A stretch of 9,490 bases of DNA, taken from assembly GCA_029777755.1 (NCBI GenBank), contig JAKORQ010000048.1:1-9490 (forward strand), written 5' to 3'. Positions 1 to 4,892 of this stretch are shown here, in pieces. Source of the DNA: Planctomycetota bacterium. GTDB taxonomy: Bacteria; Planctomycetota; Phycisphaerae; Tepidisphaerales; Tepidisphaeraceae. Each line of letters starts with the position of its first letter. The stretch's first letter is position 1. The translations under genes and the position numbers were made by a program. A model generated the notes under the pieces. That model had not been told where the DNA came from and made no database searches. It was given only the letters and a program-made list of their open reading frames with translations.

Positions 1-46
1 AGCGGATCGCCTGCCCGGACGAGGCGTCCAATGACGCGCCGAGCGT

Positions 47-81
47 AAACGAAAACGCCACCGGCAGTTACGCCGGTGGCG
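47..81 (-). terminator. Intrinsic terminator after tRNA-fMet
   Basis: Read on the minus strand, CGCCACCGGC and GCCGGTGGCG form a perfect 10-bp GC-rich stem (56-65 with 72-81) around a six-base loop. The stem is followed at once by the T-rich tail TTTTCGTTT. It lies 13 bases beyond the tRNA 3' end, which suits an intrinsic terminator. The plus-strand side has no T tract, so it acts in one direction only. Confidence 0.85.
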
Positions 82-93
82 GTGACGTTGCAA

Positions 94-167
<74 letters not shown>

Positions 168-183
168 ATCAATGAGATTTCGT

Positions 184-211
184 ATTATAGGGATGGTTGC
201 CGGTCTGTCAA
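184..211 (-). promoter_or_regulatory. Consensus sigma70-type promoter of the tRNA-fMet gene
   Basis: On the minus strand a perfect -35 box TTGACA (206-211) is followed after 16 bases by a perfect -10 box TATAAT (184-189). Transcription would start near base 177, giving a leader of about ten bases before the tRNA 5' end at 167. Full consensus boxes fit the high output expected of an initiator tRNA gene. Confidence 0.85.
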
Positions 212-413
212 GGCGATGGCACCTGTTCCTTGACGTATTTTCTTGTATGTCTTGAACTTGCGAAAATTCGGTCTGTCCGCTCTTCCCGGTTAGCCGTTAC
301 TATGGATTTGATTGCATCTTTAGCGGCCGGGACGTTTTGCAAAAACCACGGTAACGTCCTAGACTCCTTTGCCCGCAGCTAGGTGCGGTGAGAATCTTGG
401 GTTCGGAGATTGC

Positions 414-1439
414 ATGGCCAAGGCACGCGCAATTGTAAAACGTCGAAAAGCTGTTCGTAATACGCGCAAGATTACCAAGACGATGCAGATGATCGCCACG
501 GCGAAGTTTCAGAAGTCGCTGAAGCGAGCCGTGGGTACCAAGCCGTTCACCTTCAAGGTGCGCGAGCTGGTGGCCGACCTGGTCGAAGCCGTCGGCGATT
601 TCAAGCATCCCCTGATCGACACTCCCGACCGGGTGAGGGTGGGAAAGAGTGCGGTGCTGGTGATCACCGGCAACCGCGGCCTGGCCGGTGCCTATAACGG
701 AAACGTCCTGCGGGCTTCACTGCAGTTCATTCGCGGCCTGGAGGAAAGGGGTGAGCAGGTCGAGCTGCACACGGCCGGCAAGAAGGCATACAGCTTCTTC
801 AACTTCCAGAAGCGCGTCGTGGCGCAACGCCATGATGCCCTGATCGAGACGCAGTCCTTCCCGGACATTCGCGCACTGGCCGATCGTTTCATGGCGCAGT
901 ATGCGGCCGGCGAGATCGACGCCGTTTACATCGTCTACATGAACTTCATCAGCACCGGCGTGCAGAAGCCGGATGTCCTCAAGCTCTTGCCGCTGGTTGG
1001 CGCGAAGGAGATCAGCGAACACCTGGCGCAGCAGGCCCGCGAGAGCGAGGCGGTTGATAAGAAGGTGGGGGGCAAGGGAGCTTCGGCGGCCGAAGTGGCG
1101 CAGATGGAGGCGCAGCTTCACGCCCGTGGCCAGGTGCAACGGACGCTGGAAGAAGAACAGCTGCACGACGATGAGGAGTTGGTGTACGAGTTCTCGCCGT
1201 CGGCCGGCGAGCTTCTCGATGAGCTGCTGCCGATCACGGTGCGGGCGACCATGTTCCAGTGTTTCATGGATGCCACCACCAGCGAGAATGTCGCGCGAAT
1301 GGTGGCCATGAAGGCCGCGACCGACAACGCCGACAAGATGATCAAGTCGCTGACGATGCAGTACAACCGCGCTCGCCAAAGCCAGATCACGACCGAGCTG
1401 TCGGAGATCATGGGCGGCGTGGAGGCGATGAAGTCCTAG
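414..1439 (+). CDS. atpG: F-type ATP synthase gamma subunit with central insertion
   Basis: Gamma is the central rotor shaft of the F1 sector, coupling proton flow to ATP synthesis at the inner membrane. The N-terminal helix has RKAVRNTRKITKTMQMIATAKF (family core near residues 11-32, split here as RKAVRNTRKITK and TMQMIATAKF). The Rossmann-like middle contains ITGNRGLAGAYN (84-95). The C-terminal helix has MVAMKAATDNA (296-306) and the signature ITTELSEI (325-332). The protein has 341 residues, against about 287 in E. coli. The excess is a charged, Ala/Glu/Gln-rich segment at about 195-257 between LLPL and YEFSP, without cysteine. The ATG at 414 is chosen because GGAG lies five bases upstream and the family N-terminus starts there; an in-frame TTG at 369 would add 15 unrelated residues. 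No atpA precedes it and no atpD follows, and the next genes converge on it. I saw no clear promoter in 212-404. Confidence 0.96.
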   Translation: MAKARAIVKRRKAVRNTRKITKTMQMIATAKFQKSLKRAVGTKPFTFKVRELVADLVEAVGDFKHPLIDTPDRVRVGKSAVLVITGNRGLAGAYNGNVLRASLQFIRGLEERGEQVELHTAGKKAYSFFNFQKRVVAQRHDALIETQSFPDIRALADRFMAQYAAGEIDAVYIVYMNFISTGVQKPDVLKLLPLVGAKEISEHLAQQARESEAVDKKVGGKGASAAEVAQMEAQLHARGQVQRTLEEEQLHDDEELVYEFSPSAGELLDELLPITVRATMFQCFMDATTSENVARMVAMKAATDNADKMIKSLTMQYNRARQSQITTELSEIMGGVEAMKS

Positions 1440-1448
1440 TAAAGGACA

Positions 1449-1464
1449 ATCGCTGCTCAGCGAT
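1449..1464. terminator. Possible weak hairpin between convergent genes
   Basis: ATCGCT and AGCGAT form a perfect 6-bp stem with a GCTC loop, ten bases after the atpG stop and touching the stop codon of the convergent small gene at 1464. Neither strand has a good T tract (the minus side has TGTCCTTT), so intrinsic termination is doubtful. Confidence 0.3.
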
Positions 1465-1652
1465 CAGCTTAGTCCATCCCATCGCTTTGGGTCCTGAAGC
1501 TCCAACTCCAGGTTCCGTGTGCGCGGCGGGCGAGCAGGGCGTTTACGTACGTTCGCCCTTGGGTGGGCGGGATTCAGCTTGGCTTGCCGGGCGGGCTGTT
1601 GTGTGCCCGGCCGAGCGGACGCACGTCGTGAGGATTGCTTTTGCTTTGCCAT
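1464..1652 (-). CDS. Small basic protein of unknown function (62 residues)
   Basis: I do not recognise a family. The ATG (1650-1652) has a strong Shine-Dalgarno AAGGAGG (1660-1666) seven bases upstream, the best argument that it is real. The product is very basic and probably disordered: it opens MAKQKQSSRRASARPG, has about 14 Arg and Lys in the first 45 residues and several prolines, and ends with an amphipathic tail LELELQDPKRWDGLS. It has no membrane helix or signal peptide. It lies 70 bases after the preceding envelope gene on the same strand and is probably the last gene of that cluster. The ribosome site sits within a small potential hairpin (CCCC 1658-1661 with GGGG 1669-1672). A basic disordered protein could bind nucleic acid or anionic lipid, but that is a guess. 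It could also be a chance frame. Confidence 0.5.
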   Translation of the reverse strand: MAKQKQSSRRASARPGTQQPARQAKLNPAHPRANVRKRPARPPRTRNLELELQDPKRWDGLS

Positions 1653-1722
1653 CCTGTCCCCTCCTTACGGGGTGAGCAGATGGCCTCCATGCCTTCGCTG
1701 TGGTTCCCCCAAGGCGACGATG

Positions 1723-2169
1723 TCAGATCTGTATCCGCTGGTTGGGAATCTCGGCAAATTCATCAGCGGACTTGTGCGATCGCGTCGGCCGATGGTTGTT
1801 GTGATTGCTCGCCTGCTGGAAGTTGTGGACCAGGGCGCCGGCCGCCGTGGCGGCGAATGTGCGCAGGGCAGGGGCGATTGCGCCGACTATGCTTTTCTGG
1901 AGGCGATCGGCCGACCTGCGCTTGCGCAGCTTGCGTAAGGCGCGCAGCCGGCGTTTCTCCTCCGCGTCGATGCGTGGCGGAGTGACCATATAGCCGGCCA
2001 CCATCCCGCCGCCAACGGCCGCCAGCAGTGATATCCAGGGCCGCTGGCGGATCAGCGGGCGGGGATCCGAATCCTGCTGGAGTTTCTCGCCGGTCTGCTT
2101 TACGAGATTCCGCAGCGCGGCCCGCGCCATCCGCGCTTCTTCAGAGAAGAAGTCCTGCTGACTAGCCAT
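1723..2169 (-). CDS. Single-pass basic membrane protein, YqjK-like by position
   Basis: This is a 148-residue protein with a soluble N-terminal helix (about 7-30), one predicted membrane segment at about 44-63 (WISLLAAVGGGMVAGYMV), then a strongly basic stretch (71-89, rich in Arg and Lys) and a weakly hydrophobic helix (about 91-110). The tail is polar with Asn and His. The role is unknown; in E. coli the third gene of the yqjDEK cluster occupies the same place, so YqjK-like is assigned by context only, not by clear sequence identity. Its ATG (2167-2169) overlaps the TAG stop of the upstream gene by eight bases (2162-2169), and GGAGG lies six bases before the start, so translation is probably coupled. 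The basic stretch next to the membrane helix suggests a cytoplasmic face contacting lipid headgroups, RNA or DNA (inference). Confidence 0.85.
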   Translation of the reverse strand: MASQQDFFSEEARMARAALRNLVKQTGEKLQQDSDPRPLIRQRPWISLLAAVGGGMVAGYMVTPPRIDAEEKRRLRALRKLRKRRSADRLQKSIVGAIAPALRTFAATAAGALVHNFQQASNHNNHRPTRSHKSADEFAEIPNQRIQI

Positions 2170-2641
2170 TGGCTACCTCCCTGATATCCCGGCCGAACAT
2201 CTCCTTCTGGCGCTGTCGGCGATCGGCATACTTCAGACGCAGTTTCTTGTATGCCTGAGTGTTGAAGTACCTGATACCGATGGCGCCACCGATACCGGTG
2301 AGAAGAAGCACGAGCAGGCCAACGATGGTGGCCCCGAGCCAGAAACTCCCCAGGGCACTGCCGATCAAGCCGGCGATGCCCACCATAAGAAGACCAGTGC
2401 TCACCGCCAGGATCCCCAGAAAAACCACCAGGCCGATGACGCCGAGGGCAGCGAATATTGCCGCCTTTTTTGCCATCAGCGTGGCATTGTCGACTTCGAG
2501 GGCGATGAGGTATTTCGCATACTCGGCGAATTCCGCGGCCGACCGCTTAAGGTCCTCGACGATATGCGAGAACGACGGTCCATCCTGCTGCTGCGCGGAA
2601 TCACTGGCCACGTGTTCTGTCGGTTCCGACGAGGCCACCAT
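2162..2641 (-). CDS. Phage-holin-family / YqjE-like two-helix membrane protein (DUF1469)
   Basis: This 159-residue inner-membrane protein belongs by architecture to the holin superfamily III / YqjE group. It has a polar N-terminus (1-50, including a helix with LKRSAAEFAEYAKYL), two long hydrophobic helices at about 60-88 and 92-118, both rich in Gly, Leu, Val and Ile, and a basic C-terminal tail (KKLRLKYADRRQRQK, 132-146 region). The family name comes from topology; chromosomal members are not lysis proteins and have no settled biochemical role. The start ATG at 2641 has AGGAGG (2647-2652) five bases upstream. It lies 59 bases after the DUF883 gene and overlaps the next gene by eight bases. 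The triad of DUF883, YqjE-like and a basic one-helix protein matches the E. coli yqjD-yqjE-yqjK order, linked there to stationary phase and osmotic stress. Confidence 0.9.
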   Translation of the reverse strand: MVASSEPTEHVASDSAQQQDGPSFSHIVEDLKRSAAEFAEYAKYLIALEVDNATLMAKKAAIFAALGVIGLVVFLGILAVSTGLLMVGIAGLIGSALGSFWLGATIVGLLVLLLTGIGGAIGIRYFNTQAYKKLRLKYADRRQRQKEMFGRDIREVANG

Positions 2642-2700
2642 CGTGTCCTCCTGCCCTTCGGCAAAACAGTGTTAAAGCTGACGTTCCTGACAACGCTGCT

Positions 2701-2976
2701 TTACCTGCGGCGAAGGAGCATGCCCAGTAGCAGGCCGACGCCCGCCGCGATGAGCACGGACTTCATCGGTTGCTCGCGCACCATGTCTTCAACGCGATGT
2801 GTATAGTCGGCCGCCTTCTCCCGGCCCTGGCTGTAATAAGCGCTGGCACGCTCGCGCACCTGGCTCATAACCTGCTGTGCCTTTTCGCGGGCGGCATCAT
2901 AGGTCTTGCGAACCTTTTCACCCGTAGCTTCGACCGAACCGGCACCCACGCCGGAAGTACCCATGTTCTCTGACAT
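2701..2976 (-). CDS. DUF883 / YqjD-ElaB-like membrane-anchored protein
   Basis: This 91-residue protein has a Gly/Ser-rich start, a long amphipathic helix at about 17-66 (Ala, Glu, Lys and Arg with repeating Arg-Glu pairs), then a single C-terminal membrane helix with a basic end: REQPMKSVLIAAGVG followed by LLLGMLLRRR (67-91 overall). That C-terminal pattern is the hallmark of the YqjD/ElaB/DUF883 family. E. coli YqjD anchors ribosomes at the membrane in stationary phase; whether this one does so is unknown. The ATG at 2976 has AAGGAG (2983-2988) six bases upstream, a good site. It is the first gene of a cluster running to base 1464. Its upstream gap of about 120 bases after ruvA holds a short inverted repeat (3011-3024) and a TTGACC hexamer that may belong to its promoter. 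Confidence 0.92.
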   Translation of the reverse strand: MSENMGTSGVGAGSVEATGEKVRKTYDAAREKAQQVMSQVRERASAYYSQGREKAADYTHRVEDMVREQPMKSVLIAAGVGLLLGMLLRRR

Positions 2977-3010
2977 CGGTCACTCCTTTCCAGTTTCTGA
3001 CCCTCGCTTA

Positions 3011-3024
3011 ACACTATGCAGTGT
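3011..3024. repeat. Short inverted repeat upstream of the DUF883 cluster
   Basis: ACACT and AGTGT form five-base arms around ATGC, 35 bases before the first start codon of the DUF883 cluster. The position suits an operator or a small leader hairpin, but a 5+5 repeat is easily found by chance. Confidence 0.25.
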
Positions 3025-3099
3025 CAGCCATACTGGGGAGTACCAAAATAGGATGATTTGGTCAACGACCAGGCTGGAGCAATAAACCGGCAGGAACTA

Positions 3100-3732
3100 T
3101 CAAAGCGAACGCAAGCGCAACATCTCACGCAAAAGGGCGTCGGTGGTCTTGAGGTTGGGATTGGATGCGAGTGCGTTCTGCGCCAGGCGCTCGGCATCAG
3201 GGCGTCGCTCGCCCAGCGACACGAGCGCTTCAATGGCATCCAGTTCTGCCTGAGAGTATTGCGACGCCGGAGCTGTTCGCGACTCGGGGGCGACAGGAGC
3301 TCCCGCGGCGAATTTTGTCACCTTGCCGGCCAACTCGGCGACTATCAGGTCGGCGGTGCGTTTGCCGATGCCGTCGAGCCTGGTGAGGAAGCGGGAATCA
3401 CGCGACTCGATGGCAGATGCTATGTGCGAGACGGGGACCGACAGTGCCCGCAGCGCGGTCTTTGCACCGATTCCCTTCACGGTGGTGAACAGCTCGAAGA
3501 ACTCCTTATCTCGCTGTGCGGAAAATCCGATGAGACGCGGCTCAAGGTTTCCTCGGGCGGCATCACCTTCCAGGTAAAGGATGGTGTGGAAGGTGATCTC
3601 GTCGCCAACTCGGCCGGCCAGTACGTCGAGATCAGACTTGGGGACTAGTAGTTCGTACTGTATTGGTCCAACCTGGAGGGTTGCTCCACGCTCGGTGACG
3701 GAAAAGAGTCGGCCGGTGATCGCGCTGATCAT
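3100..3732 (-). CDS. ruvA: Holliday junction branch migration protein RuvA
   Basis: RuvA tetramers bind four-way DNA junctions and seat the RuvB motor for branch migration in recombinational repair. The 210-residue protein shows the three domains: an OB fold (1-70, starting MISAITGRL), two helix-hairpin-helix motifs with TVKGIGAKTA (84-93) and LDGIGKRTA (119-127), a Pro/Ala linker (about 140-158), and the C-terminal RuvB-contacting three-helix domain (160-207, with LDAIEALVSLGE). The acidic pin is recognisable at E55 and D57, in a loop a few residues longer than in E. coli. Neither ruvB nor ruvC is in the window. The start ATG (3730-3732) lies 33 bases after the WaaP-like gene and has no Shine-Dalgarno; a TATCCT hexamer eight bases upstream raises the possibility of a leaderless mRNA. 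Confidence 0.97.
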   Translation of the reverse strand: MISAITGRLFSVTERGATLQVGPIQYELLVPKSDLDVLAGRVGDEITFHTILYLEGDAARGNLEPRLIGFSAQRDKEFFELFTTVKGIGAKTALRALSVPVSHIASAIESRDSRFLTRLDGIGKRTADLIVAELAGKVTKFAAGAPVAPESRTAPASQYSQAELDAIEALVSLGERRPDAERLAQNALASNPNLKTTDALLREMLRLRSL

Positions 3733-3740
3733 AAGCAGGT

Positions 3741-3769
3741 AGGATAGACGAGGTGGGCTGCGACGTCAC
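3741..3769 (-). promoter_or_regulatory. Possible internal promoter just upstream of ruvA
   Basis: On the minus strand GTGACG (3764-3769) and TATCCT (3741-3746) are 17 bases apart, each matching consensus at four of six positions. Transcription would start about two bases before the ruvA ATG, giving a nearly leaderless mRNA, in line with the missing ribosome binding site. The match is weak, and ruvA could instead be read from the upstream gene. Confidence 0.2.
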
Positions 3770-4536
3770 GAGCCGCCGTCGATCGATACTCGCCGGCCCG
3801 GGCGCTTGAGGCGCAGTTTGCGATCGTGACGGGCAATTGCGGACGCCTTGAGGGGGACAAAAACGCGGCAGATCCAGCCGACAAGGAAGGAGGCATGCTC
3901 GGTGTAGCGGGTGAAGATCCTTTCGCGCAGTGTCAGCGGCAGGCCGGCGTCGGTCACGCTGTAGTAGAGCTGCGCGATGTCCTTGACGATCCATCGGTAA
4001 TGGAGCGGCCAGGGAGGCATTCGCGCCACCCGGCCGGGATCGATCAGGTGAATCTCCCGGTGTTCATCGGCATCTTCCGGGACGAAAAAGTGACACAGGT
4101 AGAGGTCGCGGTGATGAAGGTGGGCGCGATGGAGCATGGTTGCCAGGTCGGCAATGCGCTCGGGTAGGTCGGCGCGATGCTCGGGATCCTTGAGCACACG
4201 ATCGGCGGGGGCATATGACGCGAGGTGCTCGCTGATGAGGAAGCCTCGTCCATCGTTGCATGTGCCGTGGGCGACCAGCGGCACCGTGGGGATGCCGGCG
4301 GACTGGAGCAGGGATATCGCCCGCGCCTCGCGCAGCGCATCGCGTCCATGCGGTGGCTTGAAACGCTTGATGTGCAGCCGGCCGCCAGGGAAGTCGAGAT
4401 AGCAGTTCTGTCGGTCAGGCAGATCCCTCCATGCGACTATGCGGGGATCGTCGAAGATGTGCTGCGGCTGCAGGCCGGCGCGGGTGAGCAGATCCTGCCC
4501 GCCCTGAGCGAACTGCACCTTCCACGTGTTGTCCAT
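3766..4536 (-). CDS. WaaP/Kdo-kinase-like (lipopolysaccharide kinase family) protein
   Basis: This 256-residue protein has a small kinase-like fold of the LPS/Kdo kinase family, whose members phosphorylate sugars of the LPS core from the cytoplasmic side. The visible elements are a nucleotide-site lysine in LHIKRFK (K57), a helix-C glutamate in LREARAISLL (E70), a catalytic loop HHRDLYLCHFF (141-151, D144), and a metal-binding aspartate in HLIDPGRV (D166). The motif HRDLYxxHF is characteristic of the family. The substrate cannot be read from the sequence and no LPS genes flank it, so a heptose or Kdo target is not established. The ATG at 4536 is preferred over an in-frame TTG at 4545; neither has a Shine-Dalgarno. 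A TAGAAT hexamer ends eight bases upstream of the ATG. ruvA follows after 33 bases. Confidence 0.85.
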   Translation of the reverse strand: MDNTWKVQFAQGGQDLLTRAGLQPQHIFDDPRIVAWRDLPDRQNCYLDFPGGRLHIKRFKPPHGRDALREARAISLLQSAGIPTVPLVAHGTCNDGRGFLISEHLASYAPADRVLKDPEHRADLPERIADLATMLHRAHLHHRDLYLCHFFVPEDADEHREIHLIDPGRVARMPPWPLHYRWIVKDIAQLYYSVTDAGLPLTLRERIFTRYTEHASFLVGWICRVFVPLKASAIARHDRKLRLKRPGRRVSIDGGS

Positions 4537-4544
4537 TGAGGTCA

Positions 4545-4573
4545 ATTCTAAATCGGCGAGGGGTTTATGCCAT
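4545..4573 (-). promoter_or_regulatory. Candidate promoter of the WaaP-like gene
   Basis: On the minus strand ATGGCA (4568-4573, four of six to consensus) and TAGAAT (4545-4550, five of six) are 17 bases apart. The predicted start near 4538 is two bases before the ATG, so the transcript would be essentially leaderless, agreeing with the missing ribosome binding site. Confidence 0.4.
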
Positions 4574-4576
4574 CTG

Positions 4577-4605
4577 TTGCTGCTGTCTGGTCAAGTGCTT
4601 AGAAT
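4577..4605 (+). promoter_or_regulatory. Candidate promoter of the small gene-argD-lipoprotein unit
   Basis: TTGCTG (4577-4582, three of six) and TAGAAT (4600-4605, five of six) are 17 bases apart. Transcription would start near 4612, leaving about 55 bases of leader before the start at 4668. The -10 context TTAGAAT is the exact inverse of that of the divergent promoter at 4545-4551. Confidence 0.45.
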
Positions 4606-4667
4606 CGACGCGATCATTCCGGCGACGGCCGGGTATTCGCGATGTTAGTCACCAGGGAGAAATGGCC

Positions 4668-4892
4668 ATGGCGGACGACAATGCTGCGGAGAGGATTCGG
4701 GAGTTAACCGAAGAGAACGAGCGGATGAAAGCCACTCTGCAGGAGATCGCACGAGCCATAGAGCCGTTTCTGGAGAAGCGTAAGCCTTCCCAGCAGCGCA
4801 GTTTCGAGCAGCAATTACTGCATGACGTTCGGAATATCCTCAACGAACTGGGGCTTCTTCGGGCGCTGGCTCCGGGCGATGACGCGGAATGA
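4668..4892 (+). CDS. Small coiled-coil protein upstream of argD (74 residues)
   Basis: I do not recognise a family. The 74-residue acidic protein has a likely coiled coil at about 5-35 (IRELTEENERMKATLQEIA, with Leu, Ile and Met at heptad-like spacing) and a second helix at about 46-68 (LLHDVRNILNELGLL). It has no membrane segment or cysteine. The start at 4668 is preferred because GGGAG (4655-4659) lies eight bases upstream; an in-frame ATG at 4662 would leave only two bases. Its TGA overlaps the argD ATG as ATGA (4889-4892), so the two are probably translated together. It could be a dimerising scaffold or a partner of the aminotransferase, but only the coupling supports that. Frame, site and overlap together make it a likely real gene. 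Confidence 0.8.
   Translation: MADDNAAERIRELTEENERMKATLQEIARAIEPFLEKRKPSQQRSFEQQLLHDVRNILNELGLLRALAPGDDAE

Noticed and set aside
1..48. Open plus-strand frame ending in TAA at 46-48, a possible end of an upstream gene
   Set aside because: Only 15 codons are visible (SGSPARTRRPMTRRA) and they match nothing recognisable, so a real gene cannot be told from chance.
230..258. TTGACG with TGAACT 17 bases downstream as an atpG promoter
   Set aside because: The -10 candidate matches consensus at only three of six positions and would lie about 150 bases before the gene; nothing better could be picked out.
717..1379. Minus-strand frame of 220 codons opposite atpG
   Set aside because: It is antisense to a clear gene and shows the composition of a shadow frame (many His, Arg and Leu) without a ribosome site.
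1586..1611. Seven-base inverted repeat GCCGGGC / GCCCGGC with a 12-base loop
   Set aside because: It lies inside the small minus-strand gene, has no T tract on either side, and GC-rich repeats of this size are expected by chance.
3057..3071. Hairpin TGGTC / GACCA with a three-base loop after ruvA, as a terminator
   Set aside because: The stem has only five pairs and no contiguous T tract follows, so termination cannot be supported.
3058..3648. Plus-strand frame of 196 codons opposite ruvA
   Set aside because: It lies almost entirely antisense to ruvA, which has clear motifs; the frame has no ribosome site and no recognisable product.
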